Assembly: GCF_026191675.1 (NCBI RefSeq)
Contig: NZ_JAKRRY010000015.1
Span: 53,087 to 117,086 of the forward strand
Source: Vibrio qingdaonensis
Lineage (GTDB): Bacteria; Pseudomonadota; Gammaproteobacteria; Enterobacterales; Vibrionaceae
Reading direction: 5' to 3'
DNA: 64,000 nucleotides
Shown here: positions 9,745-18,009 of the stretch, in pieces
How positions within the stretch are numbered: the stretch's first letter is position 1
Layout: each line of letters begins with the position of its first letter
The notes under the pieces: model-generated
What the model was told of the DNA's origin: nothing
Database searches by the model: none
What the model saw: only the letters and a program-made list of their open reading frames with translations
Translations under genes and position numbers: made by a program

Positions 9745-10047
9745 GTGAAAATTGTCGCTGTCACCGCCTGCCCGACAGGCATTGCACACACTTATATGGC
9801 CGCTGATGCATTGGTCAAAGCGGCGCCTAAGCATAATGTGCAGATCAAAGTCGAAACGCAAGGCGCAATGGGGATCGAAAACTTGCTCTCCGCTCACGAT
9901 ATCGCACAAGCCGATAAAGTCCTCATCGTCTCTGATATTGATGTCGACCAACAGTCTCGTTTTGAAGCGGCAAACACGGTTCGAATTTCCATTGAAGACG
10001 TGTTACTTAATGTCGACAAGGTCTTTCTTGTTCACTGCCGCCGGTAA
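9745..10047 (+). CDS. PTS fructose-type EIIB, single domain
   Basis: 100 residues beginning at ATG 9745, with GCGGAGA upstream. It is a stand-alone IIB domain of the fructose family: active-site Cys in VTACPTGIAHTYMAA near residue 9, and VETQGAMGIENLL near residue 37. It would relay phosphate from a IIA to a sugar held by a IIC. It is divergent from the A-C-B protein and followed nine bases later by the HPr-like/EIIA gene, so the two are co-transcribed. In V. cholerae the corresponding gene is VC1823. Confidence 0.88.
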   Translation: MKIVAVTACPTGIAHTYMAADALVKAAPKHNVQIKVETQGAMGIENLLSAHDIAQADKVLIVSDIDVDQQSRFEAANTVRISIEDVLLNVDKVFLVHCRR

Positions 10048-10056
10048 ACCATTAAG

Positions 10057-10833
10057 ATGAACGAATATCAGATCACTTTTCTTGTCGACAGTACAGAAGC
10101 CAATGTGCTCGCAGCCCAGCCTTTACGTACTCTGGCCAGAAAATTCAAATCGACTATTCACATCATTAATATTACTCAAAACCGCTCAGCGGATCTGACT
10201 CGCTCTCTCGCCATGCTTCAAGCTGGCTTAAATCAAGGCGACTTATGTCAGATTACCGCGATTGGTATTGATGCTGAACTCACCTGTTTTGTGCTCAAAG
10301 ACATCATCGCCGAACATTACACTCTCATTGGCTCTTACATCAATTATGAGTTCTCTAGCCAACTCGCAGAACGCCTGCCACAACTTTGTCCACCGAGCGA
10401 AACTCAATGGCATTATGCCAAAGCACATACGGTGCTCACTAAGTTCGAATGCCTAAAAGGGCTGGCACACCTGATCTACCCAGATGATCCCGATGAGCTC
10501 ATTCTTGCCTTTATCAAACGTGAAGAGCGTTCATCCACCTGTGTCACACCAGGTATCGCCCTGCCCCATGTGATGTTTGAGGATATTGATCACATCGCCA
10601 TCGCTGTCATTGCCAGTGATACTCCTATTGATTGGGCATCAAAGATGGGACATGTCAACCTAGCAATAGCACTGGTGATGCCAAAAACGCCTAACCGAGA
10701 ACAGATCATCGCCGCCACAAACCTGACACGAAACTTATTGTGCGATCAAATTTCAGAGCGCCTTTTAACAACTCGAAGTCGTGTCGATTTACAGGCGCTA
10801 TTAATGTACTTCATGTCTCGGCTACTACCTTAA
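10057..10833 (+). CDS. Degenerate HPr-like domain fused to a fructose-type EIIA
   Basis: 258 residues. The C-terminal part (about 115-258) is an EIIA of the fructose/nitrogen type with the His171 site in GIALPH. The N-terminal 90 residues align with HPr almost without gaps, including the LNQGD turn near 58 that corresponds to LTQG of HPr. The phosphorylatable His15 is replaced by Ala15 and Arg17 by Val17, so this half should not carry phosphate. FruB has EIIA first and a functional HPr last, so the order and the loss differ. The protein could be a sensor or a phosphate acceptor for the neighbouring IIB. It corresponds in position to VC1824. Assignment of the HPr-like fold is from my reading and is less certain than the EIIA. 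Confidence 0.75.
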   Translation: MNEYQITFLVDSTEANVLAAQPLRTLARKFKSTIHIINITQNRSADLTRSLAMLQAGLNQGDLCQITAIGIDAELTCFVLKDIIAEHYTLIGSYINYEFSSQLAERLPQLCPPSETQWHYAKAHTVLTKFECLKGLAHLIYPDDPDELILAFIKREERSSTCVTPGIALPHVMFEDIDHIAIAVIASDTPIDWASKMGHVNLAIALVMPKTPNREQIIAATNLTRNLLCDQISERLLTTRSRVDLQALLMYFMSRLLP

Positions 10834-10837
10834 GATC

Positions 10838-11677
10838 CTAAATTAAACCTCGATATTCCGTTGGCGTTTTGCCTGTTCTGTTTTTAAAAACACGGCAAAA
10901 GTAATTCACATCTTTAAAGCCACAACGTACCGACACTTCATTGAGCTTGAAATTGTACTTCTTGAGCATGAACTTGGCTCGGTCAATACGGACCCAAGTG
11001 ATGTAGTCTGCCAACGTCATATGCCCTTGCTGACGAAACATACGCGATAAATGATTAGCAGAGAGACTAAAACGGGCGGCGATGCTATCACGGGTGATTT
11101 GTCTGTGGAAATTCTCTTGAATATAGATACAAATGCCCTGATACAAATCTTGAACACGGCTATGTGATTTTTCCTCTGGCGCATCCAACATGCTCTTACT
11201 GTACTGAAGTAACGCTTGCAGCAATAACTCATCCATTGGCTGTTTGTGGCTTTCACGCGCTAAAGAACTCAGCGCCTCTAATATGTTATCGATCGCGAAT
11301 CCAGAGCGGGTTTGCAGGCTGTGTTTTTGAATATCATAAAAATTTGCCTCACCTTTACGCTTACTGACCAAACTGAGTCCCAGCTGTCTGCGGCCAAATA
11401 GCATACTCAGTACCGAGCAATTCGTATCCCAATCCGGCTTATTCCAGCAGTTTGGCGGAATAAAAATCGCATCCCCCGCTTTCGCAACGATATTCGTCAC
11501 CTTGCGTTCGTGGCTTTCCATTTCGTTGATATATTCACCGTCTAACACCAACTCTAAACGAGGGAAGTTCACCTGATAGCTAAACGCTGGTGGCGTATGA
11601 AAGTCGCCTGCAAACCAGATGTGATGAAACGGTTCTCGCTCACTTAATACCGATGAGATTAAATCATGAAATATCAT
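10838..11677 (-). CDS. AraC-family regulator of the PTS locus
   Basis: 279 residues from ATG 11677 (AAAGAG upstream); a GTG at 11695 would add six residues. The N-terminal half is cupin-like (PRLELVLDGEYI, GDAIFIPPNCWNKP). The C-terminal 100 residues carry the two AraC HTH motifs (ITRDSIAARFSLSANHLSRMFRQ and the FKDVNYFCRVFKNRTGKTP signature). It converges on the EIIA fusion gene with four bases between and is divergent from the A-B-C EII gene. It is therefore the probable activator of 12057 onwards. It corresponds to VC1825 of V. cholerae. Confidence 0.88.
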   Translation of the reverse strand: MIFHDLISSVLSEREPFHHIWFAGDFHTPPAFSYQVNFPRLELVLDGEYINEMESHERKVTNIVAKAGDAIFIPPNCWNKPDWDTNCSVLSMLFGRRQLGLSLVSKRKGEANFYDIQKHSLQTRSGFAIDNILEALSSLARESHKQPMDELLLQALLQYSKSMLDAPEEKSHSRVQDLYQGICIYIQENFHRQITRDSIAARFSLSANHLSRMFRQQGHMTLADYITWVRIDRAKFMLKKYNFKLNEVSVRCGFKDVNYFCRVFKNRTGKTPTEYRGLI

Positions 11678-12056
11678 TGTTCGAACTCTTTGCACGTAGC
11701 ATTAGTGCTATAAGCATAGGTATACCCTTAAGTGAAATATTGTGCTATTGAGCAAAATCACAATTATCAAACTAGGTTACAATAATCCAGTTAAAGCGAT
11801 AAATTTACAGTCACTTCTCAGTATATACCGAACCAAAAAATATTCTCATAGCTAATATAAACACTTAATAATTCTATTTATTTTTCCACATCCATTTGTC
11901 AAAACAGTGGTTTTACAAATACCATGGCTGATCAAAATCACACTCCAACCACAACGCAACAATCTTCCAGTGAATGCATTTTTTCTTCACTACAGAAAAC
12001 AACTTACACGTTTCAAAATACCCCTAACAAAACAATAAATAGATTAGGGGTTCATT
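11678..12056. promoter_or_regulatory. Divergent promoter region with two CRP-like sites
   Basis: Two sites match the CRP core TGTGA-N6-TCACA at 8 of 10 positions: ATTGAGCAAAATCACA (11747-11762) and GCTGATCAAAATCACA (11927-11942). Both keep a perfect right half and share AAAATCACA. Catabolite control would be expected for a PTS operon. I could not define the AraC binding site. Confidence 0.4.
12020..12051 (+). promoter_or_regulatory. 5' leader hairpin that pairs with the ribosome binding site
   Basis: ACCCCTAA (12020-12027) is the exact complement of TTAGGGGT (12044-12051), with 16 bases between. The right arm contains the only Shine-Dalgarno sequence (AGGGG, six bases before ATG 12057). Folding would hide it, suggesting translational control of the EIIABC gene. 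Confidence 0.45.
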
Positions 12057-13961
12057 ATGATCACGAAACTGATCAATCAAGATTTGATTAAGCTGTCGCT
12101 TGAAGCTGATTCAAAAGAAGCCGTGTTTAAAGAGTTGATAGAGGTACTTCATGCACAAGGACGTATCTCAGACAAAGCACAATTTCTTGCCGACATTAAA
12201 GCGCGAGAAGCACTAGGTAACACCGGCTTTGAAGACGGGATCGCGCTGCCACACGCAAAAAGCGCCGCAGTTATCGAGCCTGCGGTTGTCATTGGCGTTC
12301 ATAAGACGGGAATTGAATACGGTGCCGACGACGGTCAACCATCAAAGCTATTCTTCATGATCGCCTCCCCTGATGGTGGTGATAACCACCATATTGAAGT
12401 GCTCGCCGAGCTCTCTTCCAAATTGATTGAAGAGGGGTTTATTGAAAACTTCCTCAATGCCGATTCACCACAATCTGCACTGAATTTATTACTAGAAAAA
12501 CCTCAGTCGTCCATCCCAGAAACCAACACCGAGAAGCAAGGCTTCATCATTGGCGTGACTGGTTGCCCTGCAGGCGTGGCCCATACCTATCTCGCAGCAG
12601 AAGCACTTGAAAAAGGCGCACTAGCTTTGGGTTACGACATTAAAGTTGAGACCAACGGCTCCATTGGCGTGAAGAACAGCCCAAGCCAAGCTGAGATTGA
12701 ACGCGCAGATGCAATTGTTGTCGCGTGTGATAAGCAAGTGGACATGGCACGATTTGCCGGTAAACGCGTCATCGAAACTAACGTAAAAGCCCCGATTCGC
12801 GACGCACAAGGTTTGATAGAGAAAGCCTTGAACGCCCCTATTTATCAAACACAGCAGTCCACATCCCATCAATCTGTTGCCGGCAAAGCTTCTCAGGCGC
12901 GGTCGGATCTTTACCGATACTTGATGAATGGCGTCTCTCATATGATCCCATTTGTGGTCACGGGTGGGTTGTTAATTGCGCTTGCACTTGCTATTGGCGG
13001 AGAGCCAACGGAAGCGGGCATGGCTATCCCTGCTGGCAGCATGTGGAACCAAATTCTTGAAGTCGGCGTGGTTGCCTTCACCTTAATGATCCCAATTCTT
13101 GCCGGCTACATCGCTTATGCCATTGCTGACCGCCCTGCGCTCACCCCTGGCTTAATTGGCGGTTGGATTGCTAACAATGGTTCTTTCTACGGTGCTGACG
13201 CCGGCACAGGATTCATCGGTGCCATCATTGCAGGCCTATTAGTGGGCTACTTCGTCAAGTGGATCGTTTCGTTTAACTACCACAAATTTGTTCAACCACT
13301 TGTCCCTATCATGATTGCTCCTATCACGGGTTCGCTTTTCATCGCAGGTCTTTTTATCTTCGTGATCGGCGCGCCTATTGCAGGGTTAATGGATGGATTG
13401 ACTGCGCTATTAACCAGCATGAGCACAGGTAACGTGGTTCTGCTCGGTATCGTTCTTGGTGGAATGGCGGGCTTTGATATGGGTGGCCCATTCAACAAAG
13501 TGGCGTTCCTATTCTCTGTTGGCATGATTGCAAGCGGTCAAACCCAGTTCATGGGTGCAATGGCGTGTGCCATTCCTGTCGCCCCGCTCGGTATGGCCAT
13601 TGCCACCACGCTTGGACGTAAATTTGACCTGTTTGAATCCTCTGAAATTGAAGCAGGTAAAGCGGCAGGTGCAATGGGACTGGTTGGTATCTCTGAAGGC
13701 GCAATTCCGTTTGCCGCTCAAGATCCAATGTCCGTGATTCCAGCCAATGTGCTTGGTTCCATGGTTGCGGCTGTCATGGCCTTCTCTTTTGGCATCACCA
13801 ACAGCGTGGCGCATGGCGGCCCAGTTGTGGCTTTACTCGGGGCAATGAACTTCCCATTGCTTGCGTTGCTATGCATGGCAACAGGTGCAGGTGTGACAGC
13901 AGTAACGTGTATCGCACTTAAAAACCTACGCAAAGCAAAACTAACGGCAGCGACCGCGTAA
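12057..13961 (+). CDS. PTS fructose/mannose-type EIIABC
   Basis: 634 residues. Domains in order: IIA (1-150, His66 in GIALPHAKS), IIB (about 160-265, Cys in GVTGCPAGVAHTY near residue 170) and IIC (about 285-630, many membrane segments, SHMIPFVVTGGLL and GFDMGGPFNKVAFLFS). This is the layout of MngA/HrsA-like permeases. It lies directly upstream of manA, and in V. cholerae the corresponding gene VC1826 has been linked to mannose uptake, so mannose is the likeliest substrate, giving mannose-6-phosphate for ManA. Its IIA is a close paralogue of the IIA of the 7656-9527 protein. Probably activated by the divergent AraC protein and by CRP. Confidence 0.9.
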   Translation: MITKLINQDLIKLSLEADSKEAVFKELIEVLHAQGRISDKAQFLADIKAREALGNTGFEDGIALPHAKSAAVIEPAVVIGVHKTGIEYGADDGQPSKLFFMIASPDGGDNHHIEVLAELSSKLIEEGFIENFLNADSPQSALNLLLEKPQSSIPETNTEKQGFIIGVTGCPAGVAHTYLAAEALEKGALALGYDIKVETNGSIGVKNSPSQAEIERADAIVVACDKQVDMARFAGKRVIETNVKAPIRDAQGLIEKALNAPIYQTQQSTSHQSVAGKASQARSDLYRYLMNGVSHMIPFVVTGGLLIALALAIGGEPTEAGMAIPAGSMWNQILEVGVVAFTLMIPILAGYIAYAIADRPALTPGLIGGWIANNGSFYGADAGTGFIGAIIAGLLVGYFVKWIVSFNYHKFVQPLVPIMIAPITGSLFIAGLFIFVIGAPIAGLMDGLTALLTSMSTGNVVLLGIVLGGMAGFDMGGPFNKVAFLFSVGMIASGQTQFMGAMACAIPVAPLGMAIATTLGRKFDLFESSEIEAGKAAGAMGLVGISEGAIPFAAQDPMSVIPANVLGSMVAAVMAFSFGITNSVAHGGPVVALLGAMNFPLLALLCMATGAGVTAVTCIALKNLRKAKLTAATA

Positions 13962-13982
13962 GCCTCCCCTTCCTACCAATAC

Positions 13983-14015
13983 CATGGCATGAGCGGATTA
14001 TTCGTTCATGCCATG
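13983..14015 (+). terminator. Strong hairpin between the EIIABC gene and manA
   Basis: CATGGCATGA (13983-13992) pairs perfectly with TCATGCCATG (14006-14015) across a 13-base loop whose ends can extend the stem by CG/CG. A short T stretch follows. It may reduce read-through or stabilise the upstream mRNA. It also argues against an in-frame manA start at 13989, inside the hairpin. Confidence 0.55.
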
Positions 14016-14036
14016 TTTCAATTCATGGTGATTTTG

Positions 14037-15254
14037 ATGTCTGATTTTTCTATCGCTGATCATGTCGTAATACAACGTATTTTCTACCCAATGACCAACG
14101 TCATTCAAAACTATGCGTGGGGTAGCCCATCGTCATTTGGACTCCTATTTGGCACGCCGAATCCATCCGGTGAACCACAAGCCGAAATATGGATGGGTGC
14201 ACACCCAAATGGCTGCTCGACGGTTATGTCTAACAATCAAGAGACGAAACTATCGAGTCTAATTTCTCAGGATTCAAGCCTATTTTTGAGCGAAAGCATT
14301 GCTAACCGTTTCGGTGAGCTGCCTTATCTATTCAAAGTACTCGCCGCAGAAAAAGCACTATCCGTTCAGGTTCACCCTAATAAGCAGCAGGCTGAGCAAG
14401 GTTACGCACTTGAAGAGCAACGAGGGGTGCCGCAAACCGCGGCGAACAGAAACTACAAAGACGCCAACCACAAACCAGAACTGGTTTATGCGCTTACTGA
14501 CTACACCGCAATGAATGGATTTAGACCAATCTCCGACATTCTTGAACATTTCATGTTCCTCGACATTGCTGAGCTCAATTCATTGGTTAACGATTTATCA
14601 GGTGATCCAACACCAAACGGACTGTCTGTCTTTTTCTCTGGCCTTCTTTCGCTGCAAGGCGAACAGAAAGAAGCTGCGCTGATGAAGCTGTTAATGAAAA
14701 CTCAACGGGCAGATGGTCCCGTTTGCGCTTTGATCGCCGAACTAGAACAGCAATACCCCGGTGATGTTGGGCTATTCACACCATTATTACTCAATGTCGT
14801 TACCTTACAGCCAGGGCAAGCGATGTATCTAGATGCCGAAACCCCACACGCATACATTAAGGGGACGGGGCTAGAAATTATGGCAAATTCCGATAATGTA
14901 CTGCGCGCTGGCTTAACGCCCAAGTTCATGGATGTGAATGAACTCGTCTCCTGCACCCATTTTGATGAAAAGCCCGCTGACCACTTATTACTGGCTCCAA
15001 CAGCGATAAACGGCGTACTGGAGTACCCTATTCCCGTGGATGATTTCAATTTCGCCATTGTGCAACACTCTCAGCAACGTCAAATCAAAACGAAAGGGGC
15101 CGAAATTCTTCTGCCACTCGATGAAGCTATGACATTAAGCCACCAAAGCGGTGAAACCTGTGTAATAAACAAAGGGCATTCGGTATTTGTCCCCGCCTAT
15201 GCCGATAACTACACCATTCATTGTTCCGGCCGGGTTGCCCGCGCTTACAGTTAA
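14037..15254 (+). CDS. manA: Mannose-6-phosphate isomerase, class I
   Basis: 405 residues from ATG 14037, with GGTGA just upstream; the frame is open further up to 13989, but that start sits in a hairpin. The family core begins at residue 19 (MTNVIQNYAWGSP). Zn-binding and active-site segments are visible: EIWMGAHPNG, LSVQVHPNK, NHKPELVYAL and YLDAETPHAYIKG. The enzyme converts mannose-6-phosphate to fructose-6-phosphate. Its place after the EIIABC gene gives a two-step mannose pathway. It is likely a paralogue dedicated to this operon, as in V. cholerae (VC1827). A clear terminator follows. Confidence 0.93.
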   Translation: MSDFSIADHVVIQRIFYPMTNVIQNYAWGSPSSFGLLFGTPNPSGEPQAEIWMGAHPNGCSTVMSNNQETKLSSLISQDSSLFLSESIANRFGELPYLFKVLAAEKALSVQVHPNKQQAEQGYALEEQRGVPQTAANRNYKDANHKPELVYALTDYTAMNGFRPISDILEHFMFLDIAELNSLVNDLSGDPTPNGLSVFFSGLLSLQGEQKEAALMKLLMKTQRADGPVCALIAELEQQYPGDVGLFTPLLLNVVTLQPGQAMYLDAETPHAYIKGTGLEIMANSDNVLRAGLTPKFMDVNELVSCTHFDEKPADHLLLAPTAINGVLEYPIPVDDFNFAIVQHSQQRQIKTKGAEILLPLDEAMTLSHQSGETCVINKGHSVFVPAYADNYTIHCSGRVARAYS

Positions 15255-15288
15255 CTAAAAACTATTTCACATAATTTTCAAATCAACT

Positions 15289-15314
15289 AAGACCCTGCTT
15301 TTGCAGGGTCTTTT
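15289..15314 (+). terminator. Rho-independent terminator after manA
   Basis: AAGACCCTGC (15289-15298), a tttt loop and GCAGGGTCTT (15303-15312), then T residues. Confidence 0.88.
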
Positions 15315-15636
15315 ACTTTTTGTAACTTTCACCCAACACCATGAATCTATTGATAATCATGACCACTATCACATACCAGAACGGATACATATCACACTTA
15401 GTTTTGCTGGGTACAAATGTATAGTGAAAGGCTTTTTTTTACTATTTCGAGTATTCAAACAATCCACTAATTTAACTGTATGACCTCAAAGGTTATTGAA
15501 TTATTCGCTACCACATTTGCTACCACTAATAACCATTGCGGTTTGAGTAATTCATAGCAATAACGATCAAAAGAGAACCATAAAAAAGACCACACCCGAT
15601 TATTAATATTTTATTAAATTCATAAGGCGTATAAAC
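15315..15636. other. AT-rich upstream region of the EIICB gene
   Basis: About 320 bases with no gene I can support. It must contain the EIICB promoter; AAGGCG at about 12 bases before ATG 15637 is the only ribosome binding site. No CRP-like palindrome was evident. Confidence 0.45.
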
Positions 15637-17025
15637 ATGAGTACCCTAACCGCTCAAACTAACAATAATAGTGATATTAAAAAACTCCTCAGCACCATGA
15701 AAGGACACCTTTTATTTGGCACTTCCCACATGCTCCCATTCATCGTTGCAGGTGGTGTATTACTTGCTTTGGCCGTCATGGCTTCTGGTAAAGGTGCGGT
15801 TCCGGCAACCGGGATTCTTGCTGATATTTCCAATATTGGTATTAAAGGTTTGGTTCTCTTCCCAATCATCCTTGGCGGGTTTATCGGCTACTCTATCGCC
15901 GATAAACCCGCTCTTGCTCCTGCTATGATCGCATCTGGCATCATGGCCGATATGGGTGGCGGTTTCCTTGGTTGTATTGTGGCTGGCTTTATTGCCGGGG
16001 GCGTCGTATTCCAGCTTAAGAAAATCCCGCTTTCAGCCAACATGACCGCTTTAGGTGCTTACTTCATCTACCCTCTGATCGGCACGCTCATTTCAGCAGG
16101 CATCGTTCTTTGGGGGATTGGCGAACCTATTAAGTTCTTCATGGCGTCTATGAATGAATTCCTCGCTTCAATGGCTGGCGCGTCTAAAGTCGTGCTCGGT
16201 ACCATCCTTGGTGGTATGACGGCGTTTGATATGGGCGGTCCAATCAACAAAGTGGCGACTTTGTTTGCACAAACACAAGTGGATACGCAACCGTGGCTAA
16301 TGGGCGGTGTTGGTATCGCAATTTGTACGCCTCCTCTTGGCATGGCACTGGCAACGTTCCTATTTAAGAAGAAATTTTCAAAACAAGAACAAGAAGCAGG
16401 TAAAGCAGCGGCGATTATGGGCTCAATTGGTATCTCTGAAGGTGCAATCCCATTTGCGGCAAACGACCCTATGCGTGTGCTTCCTTCCATTGTTGCAGGT
16501 GGTATCGTTGGTTGTGTATTTGGTTTCTTGACTGACGTACTGCTTCACGCCCCTTGGGGTGGCCTTATCACCGCTCCCGTTTCTAGCAACATCCCGATGT
16601 ATGTGGTGGGTATCGCTCTTGGTTCTTTAACCACGGCTCTTATCGTTGGATTCTGGAAGCCTGTAGCGGAAGGGTCTGAAGAAGAACAACCAGCCCCGGT
16701 TCAAGTCACCGCTCCAGAGGCAGGGGAAGGCGAGTACGATGTTGTTGCCGTGACCTGTTGTCCATCAGGGGTTGCACATACATTCATGGCAGCAAAAGCG
16801 CTAGAAAAGGCAGGGGCAATGGCTGGCATAAAAATCAAAGTGGAAACTCAAGGCCAAAACGGAGTGAACAACCGAATTACGGACTTAGACGTACGCAATG
16901 CGAAATTGGTTATCTTAGCCCATGATATTCAAGTAAAAGACGCTCACCGCTTTGCCAATGCAAACGTGATTGAATGCTCGACTAAAGAGGCGATGAAAAA
17001 AGCGACTGAGCTCATACAAGGGTAG
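15637..17025 (+). CDS. PTS fructose-type EIICB
   Basis: 462 residues with the IIC membrane domain first (about 18-345; LFGTSHMLPFIVAGGVL, FDMGGPINKVATLFAQT) and IIB last (about 365-462; Cys375 in TCCPSGVAHTF). There is no IIA domain, so phosphate must come from a IIA elsewhere, for example the fusion protein at 10057 or the IIA of a neighbouring EII. Both halves resemble the C- and B-domains of the 7656-9527 protein, so one probably arose from the other by duplication and gain or loss of IIA. In V. cholerae the equivalent is VC1821, annotated as fructose-specific. Substrate not determined. Confidence 0.88.
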   Translation: MSTLTAQTNNNSDIKKLLSTMKGHLLFGTSHMLPFIVAGGVLLALAVMASGKGAVPATGILADISNIGIKGLVLFPIILGGFIGYSIADKPALAPAMIASGIMADMGGGFLGCIVAGFIAGGVVFQLKKIPLSANMTALGAYFIYPLIGTLISAGIVLWGIGEPIKFFMASMNEFLASMAGASKVVLGTILGGMTAFDMGGPINKVATLFAQTQVDTQPWLMGGVGIAICTPPLGMALATFLFKKKFSKQEQEAGKAAAIMGSIGISEGAIPFAANDPMRVLPSIVAGGIVGCVFGFLTDVLLHAPWGGLITAPVSSNIPMYVVGIALGSLTTALIVGFWKPVAEGSEEEQPAPVQVTAPEAGEGEYDVVAVTCCPSGVAHTFMAAKALEKAGAMAGIKIKVETQGQNGVNNRITDLDVRNAKLVILAHDIQVKDAHRFANANVIECSTKEAMKKATELIQG

Positions 17026-17034
17026 TGGCATTTA

Positions 17035-17055
17035 CAATTAGCAATTAGCAATTAG
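17035..17055 (+). repeat. Heptanucleotide tandem repeat (CAATTAG, three copies)
   Basis: Three exact copies, followed by a diverged fourth, ten bases after the EIICB stop codon and just before its terminator. Confidence 0.85.
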
Positions 17056-17078
17056 CGATTTAACTACTCGCCACTCAA

Positions 17079-17107
17079 CAAAGCCCTAATGAAACGTTAG
17101 GGCTTTG
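17079..17107 (+). terminator. Rho-independent terminator after the EIICB gene
   Basis: CAAAGCCCTAA (17079-17089) pairs with TTAGGGCTTTG (17097-17107) across a seven-base loop. Confidence 0.8.
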
Positions 17108-17170
17108 AGTCGTCACACGAATAGAGAAATACCTATCACCTTCGCAATATGGATCCTAATTTTCCACAAG

Positions 17171-17196
17171 TGATTATTGGCATATGCCAATAATCA
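17171..17196. promoter_or_regulatory. Perfect 26-bp palindrome, probable operator
   Basis: The 13 bases 17171-17183 are the exact reverse complement of 17184-17196, with the core TTGGCATATGCCAA. The palindrome covers the -35 element of the promoter at 17177-17206 and lies 40 bases before the FeMo-co domain gene. The DUF134 protein encoded just downstream is the nearest candidate to bind it. Confidence 0.75.
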
Positions 17197-17206
17197 GCTC
17201 TATAGT
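17177..17206 (+). promoter_or_regulatory. Sigma70-type promoter overlapping the palindrome
   Basis: TTGGCA (17177-17182) and TATAGT (17201-17206) are separated by 18 bases. A protein on the palindrome would cover the -35 box, which fits repression. Confidence 0.55.
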
Positions 17207-17236
17207 ATCCCCGCTAGCTAGATAAAGGAGTTCACT

Positions 17237-17776
17237 ATGTTGCTTGCTATTCCCTGTCGAAAATCGTCCCTTTCTAATCATTTTTCCAAAGCACCTGAGA
17301 TCATGCTTTGGGACAGCCAAACCAATACCAAACGAATCCTCGCCCTACCTGAGGCTTCGACGGATTGCGGTCAAAAAAAGTATTGTGGTCATAAGAAGTA
17401 TTGGAGCAAAGTTCTGCAGGAGCATAAGGTGGATGCTGTCGTCGTTCGTTTAATTGGCACAAATATGCTTAGTGCACTGTTTAAGCTCAATATGCGAGTA
17501 TTGAGTGCACCACGAGGATTCGATACGGACAAATTCGATATAGATAGGTTTGACGTAAACCAATTAACGCCAGTTACTCAAATTGAGTTTGCTCGTCCTT
17601 CGGCTAAGAAAAATAAAGCGCATTGTTCAGGACAAAGTACCACGTGTTCGTCCACTAACGGTTCATCGACTAACAGTATAACGTCAGGCAAGCGAGCATC
17701 CGTTAACAGGCTTTCATCAAGGACAATGAGTCACCTGACTAAGGTTTTTAAAATAACCGCAAAAACAGAACAATAG
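17237..17776 (+). CDS. NifX/NifB-type FeMo-cofactor domain protein
   Basis: 179 residues, ATG 17237 preceded by AAAGGAG. Residues about 20-115 resemble the dinitrogenase iron-molybdenum cofactor domain (PF02579 type): a beta-strand with MLWDSQTNTKRIL, a Cys-rich turn (DCGQKKYCGHKKYW), then VDAVVVRLIGTNMLSALFKLNMRVLSAP. Such small proteins bind metal-sulphur clusters or their precursors and occur outside nitrogen fixation. No nif genes are present here. After the domain there is a short repeat (FDTDKFDIDRFDVN) and a Ser/Thr-rich tail. It is two bases from the NqrM-like gene, so they are translated together. Role unknown; cluster handling is inferred. Confidence 0.7.
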   Translation: MLLAIPCRKSSLSNHFSKAPEIMLWDSQTNTKRILALPEASTDCGQKKYCGHKKYWSKVLQEHKVDAVVVRLIGTNMLSALFKLNMRVLSAPRGFDTDKFDIDRFDVNQLTPVTQIEFARPSAKKNKAHCSGQSTTCSSTNGSSTNSITSGKRASVNRLSSRTMSHLTKVFKITAKTEQ

Positions 17777-17778
17777 CG

Positions 17779-18009
17779 ATGACGTATTTGATCAGTTATG
17801 TGGTGTTTTTGATCATCACAGCTTTAATGGCGGTAGGCGTCATGTTGAAACGACAAACAATACAAGGAAGTTGCGGCGGGCTCGCTAACCTTGAAATAGA
17901 AAGAGCATGCCACTGCGTTGAAACCTGCGACGAGCACCGACGCGTGCTCTATCACATTCAGGAACCGCACGCATCAAGCTCCGCGACCAGTATTATTGAT
18001 CGCGATTGA
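17779..18009 (+). CDS. NqrM-like membrane protein with Cys motif
   Basis: 76 residues. One membrane helix (about 5-24) is followed by SCGGLANLEIERACHCVETCDE, which matches the Cys-rich segment of NqrM (DUF539), the factor needed to insert the Fe centre between NqrD and NqrE of the sodium-pumping NADH:quinone oxidoreductase. The usual nqrM lies at the end of the nqr operon, which is not here, so this is probably a second copy or a relative serving another metal site. The start follows the upstream stop by two bases and has no strong ribosome binding site, suggesting translational coupling. Its 3' end overlaps the convergent DUF134 gene by 17 bases. Confidence 0.78.
   Translation: MTYLISYVVFLIITALMAVGVMLKRQTIQGSCGGLANLEIERACHCVETCDEHRRVLYHIQEPHASSSATSIIDRD

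Noticed and set aside
13292..13933. Long antisense frames inside the EIIABC gene
   Set aside because: They are complements of membrane-protein codons, lack ribosome sites and have low-complexity composition.
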